Below are positions 19,234-31,230 of a stretch of 37,811 nt of DNA, piece after piece. Every line of letters starts with the position of its first letter. Position 1 is the first letter of the stretch. Source of the DNA: Terriglobales bacterium (GTDB lineage Bacteria; Acidobacteriota; Terriglobia; Terriglobales; Acidobacteriaceae); NCBI GenBank assembly GCA_025927855.1, contig JAICKN010000006.1:1-37811 (forward strand), given 5' to 3'. The position numbers and the translations under genes were made by a program. The notes below the pieces were generated by a model that was not told the origin of the DNA, did not search any database, and saw only the letters and a list, made by a program, of their open reading frames with translations.

Positions 19234-20985
19234 TTGCAAGTCACAGAAGCCACTGCCGTTGATCAGTTGCAGGAGAAATTTCCCCAGGTCTCTCTTGTCC
19301 GAGAGTCCGCGCGCGATGGCATTCCTACGGCCTGGATTCCGGCCGGGCACGTAAGCGAACTTATGCAGTTCCTCAAGACCGGCATCGAACAACCGTATGC
19401 GATGCTGTATGACCTTACGGGAATTGATGAACGTGTGCGCGTGAACCGCGATGGCCAGCCGGCCAGCGACGTTACCGTCGTTTATCACCTACTGTCGTTC
19501 GAGCGCAATGAATATATCCGGCTGAAAGTAGCGCTGCACACCAATCATCTGTCCTTGCCCTCGATCACAGCTATTTGGCCCGCGGCGAATTGGTACGAGC
19601 GCGAAGTCTGGGACATGTTCGGAGTCCGGTTTGAAGGCCATCCCCATCTGGAGCGGATACTCATGCCGAAGACCTGGGTGGGGCATCCCCTGCGGAAAGA
19701 CCATCCTGCTCGAGCAACCGAAATGGGTCCATTTCAGTTACCAGAAGAGAAGGAAGAACGCGAGCAGGAGGCATTGCGTTTCCATCCCGAAGCATGGGGC
19801 ATGGAGCGCAGTCGCGATGGCGCGGATTTTATTTTCCTGAATGTGGGTCCCCAGCATCCGGGCACCCATGGCGTACTCCGGATCGTGTTGCAACTCGATG
19901 GAGAGGAGATCGTTGACGCCGTACCCGATATCGGTTTCCATCACCGCGGCGCGGAGAAGATGGGCGAGCGCCAGAGTTGGCATACCTATATTCCTTACAC
20001 CGACCGCGTGGATTACCTCGGCGGCGTGATGAATAACTTCGCCTATCTCATCGCGGTGGAGAAATTGGCCGGCATCGAGGTGCCGCCGCGCGCCCGGACG
20101 ATTCGCATCATGCTGGCGGAATTGTTTCGCATCATCAGCCACCTGGTCTGGTATGGCACTTTCGCGCAAGACTTAGGGCAGATGTCGCCGGTGTTTTACA
20201 CCTTCAACGACCGCGAGAAAGCTTTCGGCATCATTGAAGCCATCTGCGGCGCGCGCATGCATCCCAACTGGTTCCGTATTGGCGGCGTGGCTCAGGACCT
20301 GCCCAATGGCTGGGAGGCCATGGTCCGCGACTTTATTTCCTATTTTCCACCGCGCTTGCGGGAATATGACCGCGAAGTGTTGGCCAACCGCATCTTCAAA
20401 GGCCGGACGGTGGGTGTTGGAGAGTGCACTACGCAGGAAGCCGTCGAATGGGGCATGACCGGCCCCAACCTTCGGGCAACCGGCTTCGCATGGGATTTTC
20501 GCAAGAAGCAGCCATATTCAGGATATGAAAACTTTGAATTCGACATTCCGACGGCGCTCCATGGCGACTGCTATGACCGTGCTCTGGTACGCGTGGAAGA
20601 GATGAGGCAAAGCGTGCGCATCATTGAGCAATGCGTGAACCACATGCCGGACGGTCCGTATAAATCGCTCGATCCGCTCGCCTCTCCGCCTCTCAAAGAA
20701 CGCACAATGCACGATATTGAGACCCTGATTACGCATTTTCTCAGCGTAAGCTGGGGGCCGGTGGTCCCGCCGGGCGAAGCGCTGGGAGCGATTGAGGCCA
20801 CCAAGGGAAATAACGGCTACTACCTGGTGAGCGACGGAGGAACAAACTCCTATCGCACGCGAATCCGCACGCCGTCATTCCCTCATATGCAAATGCTGCC
20901 GCTGCTCTGCCGCGGACGGATGATCCCCGATCTACTGGCCGTTCTCGGCAGCCTGGATTACGTACTGGCCGACATTGACCGTTAA
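19234..20985 (+). CDS. nuoC: Fused NADH-quinone oxidoreductase subunits C/D
   Basis: 583 aa; NuoC part ([40 protein letters not shown]) fused to NuoD part ([25 protein letters not shown] ... [24 protein letters not shown]). TTG start. Often named nuoCD. Confidence 0.95.
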   Translation: MQVTEATAVDQLQEKFPQVSLVRESARDGIPTAWIPAGHVSELMQFLKTGIEQPYAMLYDLTGIDERVRVNRDGQPASDVTVVYHLLSFERNEYIRLKVALHTNHLSLPSITAIWPAANWYEREVWDMFGVRFEGHPHLERILMPKTWVGHPLRKDHPARATEMGPFQLPEEKEEREQEALRFHPEAWGMERSRDGADFIFLNVGPQHPGTHGVLRIVLQLDGEEIVDAVPDIGFHHRGAEKMGERQSWHTYIPYTDRVDYLGGVMNNFAYLIAVEKLAGIEVPPRARTIRIMLAELFRIISHLVWYGTFAQDLGQMSPVFYTFNDREKAFGIIEAICGARMHPNWFRIGGVAQDLPNGWEAMVRDFISYFPPRLREYDREVLANRIFKGRTVGVGECTTQEAVEWGMTGPNLRATGFAWDFRKKQPYSGYENFEFDIPTALHGDCYDRALVRVEEMRQSVRIIEQCVNHMPDGPYKSLDPLASPPLKERTMHDIETLITHFLSVSWGPVVPPGEALGAIEATKGNNGYYLVSDGGTNSYRTRIRTPSFPHMQMLPLLCRGRMIPDLLAVLGSLDYVLADIDR

Positions 20986-20994
20986 GGAGCCGCA

Positions 20995-21459
20995 ATGCTG
21001 TCATCCGAAGAACGAGGCGAAATCGAAGCGGAAATGCTGAAATATCCGAACAAGCAGGCGGCGTGCATTGACGCCCTGAAAATCGTGCAGCGCCGCCGCG
21101 GCTGGATTTCGGATGAAAGCATCCGCGAGATCGCGGAGTTCCTGGGCATATCAACCGACGAACTCGATGGCGTAGCTACGTTTTACAACCTGATCTACCG
21201 CAAGCCCGTGGGCCGCCACGTGATTCTGCTGTGCAACAGCGTGAGCTGCTGGATCATGGGTTATAACCGCTTGCGTAAGCGCTTGTGCGAACGGCTTGAA
21301 ATCCAGCTGGGCGAAACAACCGCCGACGGACGGTTCACGCTCTTGCCAATCGTGTGCCTGGGCACATGCGATCACGCGCCGGCGCTAATGGTTGATGACG
21401 ACCTGCATCGCGATCTTTCACCCGATTCCGCAGAACAAATCCTGGAGAGATACCGGTAA
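20995..21459 (+). CDS. nuoE: NADH-quinone oxidoreductase subunit E
   Basis: GVATFYNLIYRKPVGRHVILLCNSVSCWIMGY...LPIVCLGTCDHAPALMVDDDLH; CX4C and CX3C [2Fe-2S] ligands. Confidence 0.95.
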   Translation: MLSSEERGEIEAEMLKYPNKQAACIDALKIVQRRRGWISDESIREIAEFLGISTDELDGVATFYNLIYRKPVGRHVILLCNSVSCWIMGYNRLRKRLCERLEIQLGETTADGRFTLLPIVCLGTCDHAPALMVDDDLHRDLSPDSAEQILERYR

Positions 21460-21461
21460 TC

Positions 21462-22739
21462 ATGACCAGCGAACGCCCTCTTACCAAAGACATGAAAGCC
21501 GATGGCGAGGCACTCACGCTCAAGGAGTACGAGCGCGCCGGCGGCTATCAGGGGATTCGCAAGGCGCTCCGCATGGGGCCGAAGGATATTACCGATCAAG
21601 TTACGAAATCCAGTCTGCGCGGTCGTGGAGGCGCGGGATTTCCTACGGGATCGAAATGGAGTTTTGTTCCTCTCGGCAAGGATGCTCCTCATCCGAAATA
21701 CCTGATCGCCAATGCCGATGAGATGGAGCCGGGAACGTTTAAAGACCGATTGCTGATGGAGGGCAACCCCCATCAATTGCTGGAAGGCATGATGGTCGCA
21801 TCGCGCGCCATTGAGGCCGATGTGGCGTTTGTCTTTTTGCGAGGCGAATACGTGTTGTCGGCCCAGCGGCTGCAGCGGGCAATCGCAGAAGCCTACGCCG
21901 CGGGTTATTTGGGCGAAAAGATTTTTGGATCGGAAGTGGGTCTCGAGCTCCACCTGCATCTCAGCGCCGGCCGTTACATGTGCGGCGAAGAAACGGGTCT
22001 ATTGAACGCGCTCGAAGGCAAGCGCGCCAATCCACGCACCAAACCGCCATATCCGCAAATTTCCGGGCTGTTCGGAAAGCCCACGATTGTGCAGAACGTG
22101 GAGACGCTGGCGAACTTACCGCACATCATCAACAACGGCGTCGAATGGTTCAAGAAGCTCAGCTACAGCGCTGACGGCGGCAGCAAACTCTATGGCGCGA
22201 GCGGAAAGGTAAAGCGGCCCGGCCTTTGGGAGTTGCCCATGGGCACAACGATCGGCGAACTGCTCCATGAACATGCCGGCGGAATGCGAGACGGAGTGGA
22301 ATTCCGCGGGCTGCTTCCTGGCGGCGCTTCCACTGATTTTCTCACCGAGGAGCACCTCGACGTAAAGATGGATTTCACTGAAGTGCAGAAGGTGGGCAGC
22401 CGCATGGGAACGGGAACAATGATCATTCTGGACGATCAAACCTGCCCGGTCGGGATGGTCTGGAACCTGGAAGATTTTTTTGCGCAGGAATCCTGCGGCT
22501 GGTGTACGCCCTGCTGGAGCGGCTTGCGCTGGGCGGAGCGCATCCTATGGGCGTTTGAGCAGGGCCACGGAAGCGAAGCAGATTTGGAGAAGCTGGAGTG
22601 GATCTGCAAGTTCTGCGCTCCCGGCAACACCTTCTGCGCGCTGGCGCCGGGCGCGGTTGAGCCGCTGCAAAGCGCACTGAAATATTTTCGCGATGACTTC
22701 TTGCGCCACGTGCGCGAAAAGCAGTGTCCCTGGAGGTAA
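21462..22739 (+). CDS. nuoF: NADH-quinone oxidoreductase subunit F
   Basis: LRGRGGAGFPTGSKWSFVP, NADEMEPGTFKDRLLMEGNPHQLLEG, CGEETGLLNALEGKRANPRTKPPYP, ESCGWCTPCWSG. Confidence 0.96.
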   Translation: MTSERPLTKDMKADGEALTLKEYERAGGYQGIRKALRMGPKDITDQVTKSSLRGRGGAGFPTGSKWSFVPLGKDAPHPKYLIANADEMEPGTFKDRLLMEGNPHQLLEGMMVASRAIEADVAFVFLRGEYVLSAQRLQRAIAEAYAAGYLGEKIFGSEVGLELHLHLSAGRYMCGEETGLLNALEGKRANPRTKPPYPQISGLFGKPTIVQNVETLANLPHIINNGVEWFKKLSYSADGGSKLYGASGKVKRPGLWELPMGTTIGELLHEHAGGMRDGVEFRGLLPGGASTDFLTEEHLDVKMDFTEVQKVGSRMGTGTMIILDDQTCPVGMVWNLEDFFAQESCGWCTPCWSGLRWAERILWAFEQGHGSEADLEKLEWICKFCAPGNTFCALAPGAVEPLQSALKYFRDDFLRHVREKQCPWR

Positions 22740-22742
22740 GGG

Positions 22743-25523
22743 TTGGCAACCATCTATGTAGACGGAAAGCCGCACCAGGTAGACGCCCAGCAAAACCTGC
22801 TGCACGCCTGCCTGACTCTCGGCTTTAATCTGCCGTACTTCTGCTGGCATCCCGCGCTGGGATCAGTGGGCGCATGCCGGCAGTGCGCGGTGAAACAGTT
22901 CCGCAGTCCCGAGGACAAGCATGGGCGGCTGGTGATGGCGTGCATGACGCCGGCCTCCGAAGGCGCGCAAATTTCCATCGCAGATCCTGAGGCTGTCGCT
23001 TTTCGTAAGGGCATCATCGAGGGCATGATGGAAAACCATCCTCATGACTGCCCGGTTTGCGACGAGGGGGGAGAATGTCATCTCCAGGACATGACCGTGA
23101 TGACTGGCCACGATTATCGCCGCTACGAATTTCCCAAACGCACCTTCCGTAATCAGTATCTCGGGCCTTTCGTCAATCACGAGATGAACCGCTGCATTCA
23201 ATGCTATCGCTGTGTGCGCTTCTATCGGGAGTATGCAGGCGGCCAAGACTTCAACGTCTTCGGCATTCGCAATCTTGCGTATTTCGGACGCCACGAAGAT
23301 GGCGTATTGGAAAGCGAATTTGCAGGAAACCTCGATGAAGTCTGTCCTACGGGTGTCTTCACCGACGCCACCCACAAGCATCACTACACGCGCAAATGGG
23401 ACATGCAGTTTGCGCCTTCGATCTGCGTGCATTGCGGCCTGGGATGCAACATCAGCCCGGGCGAACGATATGGAATGCTGCGCAGGATCGTGAATCGCTA
23501 CCACGGCGACATCAATGGATACTTCCTTTGTGATCGTGGCCGTTACGGCTATGAGTTCGTGAATAGCGAGCAGCGGATTCGGCAGCCGCAAATACGGAGT
23601 AACGGGCAGATCCAGCCGGTCCCGAAACAGCAGGCCATCGAAGAGGGGGGGCGCTTCATCGCGAGTGCAACGACCGTCATTGGCATTGGATCATCACGTG
23701 CCTCTCTGGAATCAAACTTCGCTTTGCGCATGGCAGTTGGCGCCAACCATTTTTTTGCCGGCGCTTCGACGCAGGAGTTGCAGTTGCTGCATTTAACTCT
23801 CGAGATTCTGCGGACCACTCCGGTGGCTTCGCTGCGCGATGTCGAGGATTCCGATGCGGTGCTGGTCCTCGGCGAAGATGTCAGCAACTATGCTCCTCGA
23901 ATGGCGCTGAGCCTGCGGCAGTCAGTGCGGCAGCAGCCGTTTGCCATGACCGACAAGCTGAAAATCCCACGCTGGCTGGACCACGCGGTGCGCGAAGCGG
24001 CGCAGGAGCACAAAGGCCCGCTTTTTATGGCAACGGTTGCTGCTACGCGCCTGGACGACGTTGCCACTGACACCTACCGCGGCGCGCCGGACGAAATTGC
24101 CCGGCTTGGTTATGCGGTCGCGCGGACCTTGGATCCAGAGGCAGCAGGGTTGCGCGCAACAACCGCAAGCGGATCGCTGGCCGGGCAAATTGTGCGGGCG
24201 GTGCGCGCGGTAACAGGTTTAGGCAAACCGCCGTCGGGAGCGCCCGATGCGGACTTTGAAACCATGGCCCAGCGCATTGCGCAGGCGTTGAACGGCGCCG
24301 AGCGTCCTCTGGTGATCTCCGGGCTGGGATGCCGGAGCGGCCCAGTGCTGAAAGCTGCCGCGAACGTAGTGCGTGCATTGCAGCGGAACGGCAAGCCCGC
24401 GCGTATTGCGCTGGCGGTTCCTGAGTGCAACAGCCTGGGGCTGGCGATGCTAGGAGCAAAACCCTTTGAGGAGGCGCTCGCCGTGGCACGCGAACATAGC
24501 GGCACGACAGCGATCATGCTTGAAAACGATCTCTATCGTCAGGCCCCAGGCTCCGACGTCGACGTTTTCTTGCGCAGTGCCAACCATCTGATTGCTCTCG
24601 ACCACCTGCAGAACCGCACCACGGCGACGGCAGAATTGACGTTCCCCGCCGCGACCTTTGCGGAAAGTGACGGCACGCTCGTCAATAACGAAGGCCGCGC
24701 GCAGCGTTTTTTTCAGGCCCTTACGCCCCAGGAAATCCAGGAGAGCTGGCGTTGGTTGCGCGATATTTTTGTGGCTGCGGGGCGGCGTGAATTTTCAGCG
24801 TGGAAGACTCTGGATGATGTTATTCAATCGCTGGTAAGTGAATTTCCTGACTTGGCGCAGGTTGCCGAAGCCGCTCCTGCTGCAAGTTTCCGCATGGCTG
24901 GGGAAAAGATTCCGCGCCAGCCGCACCGCTACAGCGGCCGCACCGCTATGCTTGCGAATATCAATGTGAGCGAACCGAAGCCGCCGGACGATCCCGATTC
25001 TTCGCTTTCCTATTCCATGGAAGGCAATCCCGACCAGCCCCCAGCCGCTCTGATTCCGTTCGCTTGGGCAGGCGGCTGGAATTCTTACCAGGCATGGAAC
25101 AAATTCCAGGAGGAGATCGCCGGTCCTCTGCGTGGAGGGAACCCAGGTGTGCGGTTGTTCCAACCGCCCGCGCAAGCCGGCGAGTATTTCCAAGATGCGC
25201 CAAAGCGATTTCAGCCCCGCGAAGGCGAGTGGCTGGTAGTGCCGCTTTACCACGTTTTTGGATCAGAGGAGCTCAGCATTCTTTCTCCGGGGGTGAAGCA
25301 GTTGTCGCCCAAGCCGTATATCGCCATGAATGACGAGCACGCCAAGGGGGCAGGGCTACAAGCCGAGGACATGGTTGAACTGGCGATCGGCGGGGCAAGC
25401 TACCGCGCTGCGCTTCAGATCCGTCCCGACTTACCCGTGGGCATTGCAGGAGTACCCGTTGGCGTTGACTTGTTTGCGGGGATTCAACTTCCAGCCTGGA
25501 GCAAGATTGAACGAGTCTCATGA
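22743..25523 (+). CDS. nuoG: NADH-quinone oxidoreductase subunit G
   Basis: 926 aa; 2Fe-2S N-terminus, [38 protein letters not shown]7-type [50 protein letters not shown] start. Confidence 0.95.
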   Translation: MATIYVDGKPHQVDAQQNLLHACLTLGFNLPYFCWHPALGSVGACRQCAVKQFRSPEDKHGRLVMACMTPASEGAQISIADPEAVAFRKGIIEGMMENHPHDCPVCDEGGECHLQDMTVMTGHDYRRYEFPKRTFRNQYLGPFVNHEMNRCIQCYRCVRFYREYAGGQDFNVFGIRNLAYFGRHEDGVLESEFAGNLDEVCPTGVFTDATHKHHYTRKWDMQFAPSICVHCGLGCNISPGERYGMLRRIVNRYHGDINGYFLCDRGRYGYEFVNSEQRIRQPQIRSNGQIQPVPKQQAIEEGGRFIASATTVIGIGSSRASLESNFALRMAVGANHFFAGASTQELQLLHLTLEILRTTPVASLRDVEDSDAVLVLGEDVSNYAPRMALSLRQSVRQQPFAMTDKLKIPRWLDHAVREAAQEHKGPLFMATVAATRLDDVATDTYRGAPDEIARLGYAVARTLDPEAAGLRATTASGSLAGQIVRAVRAVTGLGKPPSGAPDADFETMAQRIAQALNGAERPLVISGLGCRSGPVLKAAANVVRALQRNGKPARIALAVPECNSLGLAMLGAKPFEEALAVAREHSGTTAIMLENDLYRQAPGSDVDVFLRSANHLIALDHLQNRTTATAELTFPAATFAESDGTLVNNEGRAQRFFQALTPQEIQESWRWLRDIFVAAGRREFSAWKTLDDVIQSLVSEFPDLAQVAEAAPAASFRMAGEKIPRQPHRYSGRTAMLANINVSEPKPPDDPDSSLSYSMEGNPDQPPAALIPFAWAGGWNSYQAWNKFQEEIAGPLRGGNPGVRLFQPPAQAGEYFQDAPKRFQPREGEWLVVPLYHVFGSEELSILSPGVKQLSPKPYIAMNDEHAKGAGLQAEDMVELAIGGASYRAALQIRPDLPVGIAGVPVGVDLFAGIQLPAWSKIERVS

Positions 25524-26473
25524 CCAGTCCTTATCCATTTGCCGCGATTTTTGGGATTCTGATCGTTGCGCTCACCATCGCGAGCGGCTTGATCTGGATT
25601 GAGCGGCGATTGCTCGCGCTCTGGCAGGACCGCTATGGCCCGAACCGCGTCGGGCCATTTGGATTGCTGCAAGTGCTGGCTGACACGATCAAGCTGCTGG
25701 CAAAAGAAGATTGGATTCCGCCCTTCGCGGATAAGCCAGTGTTCATCATCGCACCCGCCATCATCATGATCACCGTGCTCATGTCTTTTGCGGTGATACC
25801 GATTGCGCCGGGCATCATCATCAGCGACCTCAATATTGCCCTGCTTTTCTTTCTTGCCATGTCATCCCTCGGCGTTTACAGCATTGTCCTGGCGGGTTGG
25901 TCTTCCGACAATAAATACTCGCTATTGGGCGGAGTGCGGGCCGCTGCGCAAATGCTCAGCTACGAAGTTTTCATGGGCCTGTCTCTCATGGGGGTGGTTC
26001 TGCTGTCGGGATCATTCGACCTCGTGGACATTGTCCATGCCCAGCGAAAAATCTGGTTCATCATTCCCCAATTTCTGGGCTTTGTGCTTTTTCTGATCGC
26101 AGGGCTGGCTGAGACTCGCCGCTTGCCTTTCGACCTGCCTGAAGCCGAAAGCGAACTTGTCGCTGGGTTCCACTCCGAATATTCGGGAATGAAATTCGGC
26201 ATGTTTTTCGTCGGCGAATATCTCGGGGTCACGTTGATCTCGGCCATGATCACGATCTTGTTTTTCGGCGGGTGGATGGGACCGGTGCTGCCGCCGATTG
26301 TCTGGTTCCTCCTCAAGATGTTTTTCTTTATCGGCGTTTTTATCCTGATGCGCGCGTCTTTACCACGGCCGCGCTTCGATCAACTAATGGCATGGGCATG
26401 GAAATTAATGCTGCCTCTGGCACTCGCAAACCTGCTCGTCACGGGCGCAGTGGTGCTGGCGTTTTTCCACTAG
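25520..26473 (+). CDS. nuoH: NADH-quinone oxidoreductase subunit H
   Basis: [77 protein letters not shown]. Confidence 0.96.
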   Translation: MTSPYPFAAIFGILIVALTIASGLIWIERRLLALWQDRYGPNRVGPFGLLQVLADTIKLLAKEDWIPPFADKPVFIIAPAIIMITVLMSFAVIPIAPGIIISDLNIALLFFLAMSSLGVYSIVLAGWSSDNKYSLLGGVRAAAQMLSYEVFMGLSLMGVVLLSGSFDLVDIVHAQRKIWFIIPQFLGFVLFLIAGLAETRRLPFDLPEAESELVAGFHSEYSGMKFGMFFVGEYLGVTLISAMITILFFGGWMGPVLPPIVWFLLKMFFFIGVFILMRASLPRPRFDQLMAWAWKLMLPLALANLLVTGAVVLAFFH

Positions 26474-26487
26474 CGGAGAAGGAAACT

Positions 26488-27003
26488 ATGTTCAGTCTGG
26501 TACGCACATTATGGGATGTTTTCCTCCACAGCTTTAAGCCGAGGGTGACCCGGCAATATCCCGAGCAGCCCGCGTATGTGCCGCCGCGGTGGCGTGGGCG
26601 CATTATCCTGTCCCGCGATCCCGACGGGGGCGAACGCTGTGTCGGCTGTTATTTGTGCGCTATCGCCTGTCCGGTAGATTGCATTGCACTGCAGGCAACG
26701 GAAGATGCCACCGGCCGCCGTTACCCCGAATTCTTCCGTATCAATTTTTCGCGCTGCATCTTCTGCGGATATTGCGAGGACGCCTGCCCCACTTACGCGA
26801 TACAACTTACTCCCGACTTTGAAATGAGCGAGTACAAGCGGCAGAACATGGTCTACGAAAAAGAGGATTTGCTGATCAACGGAACCGGCAAATATCCCGG
26901 CTACAATTTCTGGCGGGTCGCCGGGGTGAAGATCGGCGGGAAAGACAAGGGCCAGGCCGAACGGGAAGAGCCACCAACCGACCTGCGTCAGCTAATGCCT
27001 TAA
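26488..27003 (+). CDS. nuoI: NADH-quinone oxidoreductase subunit I
   Basis: [58 protein letters not shown]; start corrected from 26272 to 26488. Confidence 0.95.
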   Translation: MFSLVRTLWDVFLHSFKPRVTRQYPEQPAYVPPRWRGRIILSRDPDGGERCVGCYLCAIACPVDCIALQATEDATGRRYPEFFRINFSRCIFCGYCEDACPTYAIQLTPDFEMSEYKRQNMVYEKEDLLINGTGKYPGYNFWRVAGVKIGGKDKGQAEREEPPTDLRQLMP

Positions 27004-27020
27004 GGCAAGAGGCAAGAGAA

Positions 27021-27617
27021 ATGAACGTAATCGCATTTTATATCGCGGCGGCCATCGCGGTCCTTACAACCGTTCTGGTAATAACCCGCAAGAATGCCGT
27101 TCAGGCGCTGCTCTATCTGGCGGTTTCGCTGATCTCCGTCGCGGTCATTTTCTATGACCTCGGGGCGCCATTTATGGCCGCTTTGGAAGTAATCATTTAC
27201 GCCGGCTCAATCATTGTGTTGTTCATTTTTGTGGTGATGATGCTGAATCTCGGCAAACGCGCAACGGAGGCGGAATCGAAACTGCTGCATGCGCGCATGT
27301 GGATTGGGCCAATAATTCTCGCGGGCATCCTCATTGCGGAACTCGCATACCTGCTGGCACAAGGAAATACCCGCGTCGGAGCCGCACACGTAATTCCTCC
27401 CAGGGATGTCGGACTGGCCCTGTACCGCCCTTACCTGCTCGGCGTGGAAATCTCTTCCATGCTGCTGATGGGGGCTTTGGTCGGCGCGTATCACCTGGGC
27501 TGGCACAAGCAACGTAAACCGGAGACGCAAGATGCAAATCGTGAGCATGCAACAAGCCCTGACGCTGGCCGCGGTCCTGTTCGCACTGGGAGTGGCCGGA
27601 CTGTTGGTGCGCCGTAA
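27021..27617 (+). CDS. nuoJ: NADH-quinone oxidoreductase subunit J
   Basis: [53 protein letters not shown]. Confidence 0.94.
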   Translation: MNVIAFYIAAAIAVLTTVLVITRKNAVQALLYLAVSLISVAVIFYDLGAPFMAALEVIIYAGSIIVLFIFVVMMLNLGKRATEAESKLLHARMWIGPIILAGILIAELAYLLAQGNTRVGAAHVIPPRDVGLALYRPYLLGVEISSMLLMGALVGAYHLGWHKQRKPETQDANREHATSPDAGRGPVRTGSGRTVGAP

Positions 27618-27840
27618 CCTGCTTTTTATTCTGATGTCGATCGAGATCATGCTCAATGCCGCAGGCCTGGCATTTGTCACTGCGGGGGCCCGCTGGGCAC
27701 AGGCCGACGGGCAAGTAATGTTCATCTTTATTCTTGCCATGGCAGCATCGGAAGTCGCCGTTGGGCTCGCACTTCTGCTCCAGTTGTATCACCAGAACCA
27801 ATCGCTTGATGCCGATGCTGCAAGTCAAATGAAAGGCTAA
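27532..27840 (+). CDS. nuoK: NADH-quinone oxidoreductase subunit K
   Basis: [76 protein letters not shown]. Overlaps nuoJ by 86 bp. Confidence 0.94.
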   Translation: MQIVSMQQALTLAAVLFALGVAGLLVRRNLLFILMSIEIMLNAAGLAFVTAGARWAQADGQVMFIFILAMAASEVAVGLALLLQLYHQNQSLDADAASQMKG

Positions 27841-27841
27841 C

Positions 27842-29734
27842 GTGCTGGAACTGCTCTTTTTGGTGCCGGTCGTCCCGTTTGCCAGCTTCCTATGGCTGGC
27901 TACGGCCGGTTCGCGCACGTCCCGCAAAGCCGTCGCCGTGGTGGGCGTGGGTTCGATTGCGATCTGCACGGTCATTTCTCTGTTGATCACCTGGTCTTAC
28001 CTGGCTTCGCCGCCGGACGGGGGCGCATTCACACAGGTGTTGTGGACCTGGATTTCCGTCGATGGCTTTACCCCGCAAATCGCGTTTTATCTAGACGCGC
28101 TCTCGCTGATCATGATGTTGGTCGTCAGCTTCGTCAGCTTTGTGATCCACCTGTATTCGGCGGAGTTCATGTTGGAAGGAGAAGGTTACAGCCGGTTCTT
28201 CGCTTACATGAACTTGTTCGTTGCCTCAATGATCACGCTACTGCTCGCCAACAATCTTCTGCTGCTTTATCTGGGGTGGGAAGGGGTGGGCCTATGCAGT
28301 TATCTGCTGATCGGATTCTGGTATCAGGACAGCGCAAATGGAAGAGCCGCGCAGAAGGCGTTCATCGTCACTCGGGTGGGAGATACGGCATTCGCTATTG
28401 GGCTCTTCTTGCTGTTCACGCATCTCGGCACGCTCGACATACAAGCTCTCATGCAGCGCGCAGCGCAGCAGTGGCCTGTGGGCTCAACCCTGGCGATCGT
28501 GGCTTCTGCGTTGTTGCTCGGCGGCGCGGTCGGGAAATCTGCCCAACTGCCATTGCAAACCTGGCTTCCTGACGCCATGGCCGGCCCGACGCCCACCAGC
28601 GCGTTAATTCACGCGGCCACTATGGTGACCGCGGGTGTTTATCTGATCGCGCGCACTCACGTGTTGTTTTCTCTGGCGCCGCCCACGCAATTCGCGGTGG
28701 CTGTTGTAGGCGCGGCCACGGTGCTGCTCGCTGGATGTAGCGCCCTGGTGCAGCACGATATAAAGCGCATCCTCGCCTACTCGACCGTCAGCCAGATCGG
28801 CTACATGTTTCTCGCTCTCGGTGTAGGAGCGTGGACCGCGGCGATTTTCCACTTCATGACGCATGCGTTTTTTAAGGCGCTTCTGTTCCTGGTAGCGGGA
28901 GTTGTGATCCAAGCCTTGCACGATGAGCATGATATTTTCCGCATGGGCGGCTTGCGGAAAGATCTGCCCTATGCGTTCTGGGGATTTGTGATTGGCGGTT
29001 CTGCACTGGCTGGCCTTCCGCTCATTACTGCCGGGTTCTATAGCAAGGATTTAATTCTTTGGAGCGCGTTCAGTTCGACACAGGGCAGCACGGCGTTGTG
29101 GATCGCCGGCCTGATTGGCGTTCTGCTGACGTCTCTCTACATCTATCGCTTGATTTTTCTCACCTTCTACGGAAAAAAGCAGATAGAGGTGGCGCACCGC
29201 CCCGGCTGGCGAATAAAAATTCCCATCGTCACGCTTAGTGTGCTCTCACTGGTCGGCGGCTTCGTGAACATTCCGAAAGCGCTCGGCAATGTTCCCGCAT
29301 TCACGGACCTGCTGCATTCCGCATTGCCCGCCGTGATTGAAAGGCAGGCCAGCATGATCACTGAGGGCCTCTCCGAGGGCATTGCTGCCATCGCATTCGC
29401 GCTGGGACTGGGTTTTGCTTACCTGTTTTTCCTCCATAAACGAACCTTGGCCGACATACTGGCAAGCAATGCCATAGGCAGGCTGATCCATCGCTTCTGG
29501 TTTGCCGATTGGGGCATGGATTGGCTTTATGACCGTCTGTTCATCCGGCCAATCATCTGGTTTGCGCAGGTGGACCGAAATGATTTCATGGATGCCTTCT
29601 ACGCGGGCGTTGCCGGTTTGAATGAATTTTCGTGGCGTGCCCTCCGCGAAACCGAGAGTGGGCGGCTTCGCTGGTACGCGGCCGGGATCACCGCCGGTAC
29701 AGTGGTGTTTTTAGCAATTGTGTTGTGGACATGA
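27842..29734 (+). CDS. nuoL: NADH-quinone oxidoreductase subunit L
   Basis: 630 aa; LGWEGVGLCSYLLIGFWY, LPDAMAGPTPTSALIHAATMVTAGVYLIART, KRILAYSTVSQIGYMFLALGVGAW; GTG start. Confidence 0.95.
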   Translation: MLELLFLVPVVPFASFLWLATAGSRTSRKAVAVVGVGSIAICTVISLLITWSYLASPPDGGAFTQVLWTWISVDGFTPQIAFYLDALSLIMMLVVSFVSFVIHLYSAEFMLEGEGYSRFFAYMNLFVASMITLLLANNLLLLYLGWEGVGLCSYLLIGFWYQDSANGRAAQKAFIVTRVGDTAFAIGLFLLFTHLGTLDIQALMQRAAQQWPVGSTLAIVASALLLGGAVGKSAQLPLQTWLPDAMAGPTPTSALIHAATMVTAGVYLIARTHVLFSLAPPTQFAVAVVGAATVLLAGCSALVQHDIKRILAYSTVSQIGYMFLALGVGAWTAAIFHFMTHAFFKALLFLVAGVVIQALHDEHDIFRMGGLRKDLPYAFWGFVIGGSALAGLPLITAGFYSKDLILWSAFSSTQGSTALWIAGLIGVLLTSLYIYRLIFLTFYGKKQIEVAHRPGWRIKIPIVTLSVLSLVGGFVNIPKALGNVPAFTDLLHSALPAVIERQASMITEGLSEGIAAIAFALGLGFAYLFFLHKRTLADILASNAIGRLIHRFWFADWGMDWLYDRLFIRPIIWFAQVDRNDFMDAFYAGVAGLNEFSWRALRETESGRLRWYAAGITAGTVVFLAIVLWT

Positions 29735-31230
29735 TTCTGATCTGGCTCATTACGATTCTGTTGGCCAGCGGCGTTGCCGCATGGATGATTGCGCGCTGGA
29801 GTGTGCTCGCCGCGCGCTGGATCGCGCTTGTAGCAACGCTTGCCGATTTCGTAATCACGCTGGTCGTCTGGTTGCGCCACTACGGGCAGTTTTCAATCGT
29901 CGTGCAAGGCAATTGGCTGGAACAACTCGACTGGGCCTGGATTCCGCGCTTCGGCATCCACTTTCATTTAGCGCTCGATGGCCTCAGCTTGCTGTTGCTA
30001 ATGCTGACATTCTTTCTCGGCATTGTTTCCGTGCTGGTTTCCTGGACGGAAATCCAGCATGCGGAGGGCTTTTTTCACCTGAACCTGCTTTGGGTGCTGG
30101 CTGGGATTACCGGCGTGTTCCTCGCGGTCGATCTTTTTCTCTTCTACTTCGCGTGGGAACTGATGCTGGTCCCCATGTATTTCCTGATCGCGATTTGGGG
30201 CCATGAGCGGCGGCAGTATGCTTCCGTGAAGTTTTTCATCTTTACTCAACTCAGCGGACTGCTGATGCTCATTGCCATTCTCGCGCTCTATTTTGCGCAT
30301 CACGCCGCCACCGGCGTCTACACCTTCGAGTACAAACAACTGCTCGCCACTCCACTTTCGTCCTCGGCCGCGTGGTGGATCATGCTGGGGTTCTTCGTCG
30401 CCTTTGCGGTGAAGCTCCCGGCTGTGCCTGTGCATACTTGGCTGCCGGATGCGCACACTGAGGCTCCAACAGCGGGAAGCATCGTGCTGGCCGGCCTCCT
30501 GCTCAAAACCGGCGCGTATGGTTTACTCCGATTCGTGGTGCCGCTGTTCCCTGGAGCGGCCCACCAGTTCGCGCCAATTGCCATGATCCTGGGGGTGATC
30601 GGGATCCTTTACGGCGGCGTGTTGGCCTTCGGCCAAACGGATTTCAAGCGGCTGGTGGCTTATACCAGCGTGAGTCATCTCGGGTTCGTGCTTTTGGGCA
30701 TCTTTGCCTGGAACGAACTGGCGCTCGAAGGAGCGGTAGTCACGATGATTGCTCATGGAATCAGCACCGGCGCACTGTTTGTGATCGCCGGTCTGCTCCA
30801 GGACCGGATGCAAACGCGCGACATGGGGCGCATGAGTGGGCTGTGGAGCACAATGCCCCGCCTCAGCGGTGCAGGTCTGTTCTTTGCACTGGGGTCACTC
30901 GGGCTGCCTGGTCTTGGCGATTTCGTGGGAGAGTTCTTAGTGTTGCTCGGGACTTATCCGGTGAGCCGGCTGCTAACTATTTTGGCGGCAGTTGGAGTCC
31001 TGGTTGCAACCTTCTACGCGCTGCGCCTGGTGCAACGCGCATTCCACGGCGCGAATGTGCATGAATGGAAGCTACCCGATCTGGTAAAGCGCGAAGCCTT
31101 GATTCTCGCGCCCATGGTCGTCTTATTGCTGTGGCTTGGGCTATATCCTCTGCCAGTCTTGAACACCTTTAAACCGGCAATGAAAAGTTTGCAGCAGTAT
31201 GCCAGCCGTCCCATGAGGGAGGCAAAGTGA
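29731..31230 (+). CDS. nuoM: NADH-quinone oxidoreductase subunit M
   Basis: FYFAWELMLVPMYFLIAIWG, HTWLPDAHTEAPTAGSIVLAGLLLKTGAYGLLRF, FKRLVAYTSVSHLGFVLLGIF; start moved to 29731, 4-bp overlap with nuoL. Confidence 0.95.
   Translation: MILIWLITILLASGVAAWMIARWSVLAARWIALVATLADFVITLVVWLRHYGQFSIVVQGNWLEQLDWAWIPRFGIHFHLALDGLSLLLLMLTFFLGIVSVLVSWTEIQHAEGFFHLNLLWVLAGITGVFLAVDLFLFYFAWELMLVPMYFLIAIWGHERRQYASVKFFIFTQLSGLLMLIAILALYFAHHAATGVYTFEYKQLLATPLSSSAAWWIMLGFFVAFAVKLPAVPVHTWLPDAHTEAPTAGSIVLAGLLLKTGAYGLLRFVVPLFPGAAHQFAPIAMILGVIGILYGGVLAFGQTDFKRLVAYTSVSHLGFVLLGIFAWNELALEGAVVTMIAHGISTGALFVIAGLLQDRMQTRDMGRMSGLWSTMPRLSGAGLFFALGSLGLPGLGDFVGEFLVLLGTYPVSRLLTILAAVGVLVATFYALRLVQRAFHGANVHEWKLPDLVKREALILAPMVVLLLWLGLYPLPVLNTFKPAMKSLQQYASRPMREAK

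Noticed and set aside
19060-19488. Long antisense ORFs opposite nuo genes (also 21372..21959 -, 22863..23591 -, 24043..24489 -, 31014..31592 -)
   Set aside because: They lie opposite well-supported nuo genes, show no recognizable domains and are typical spurious ORFs in GC-rich coding DNA.
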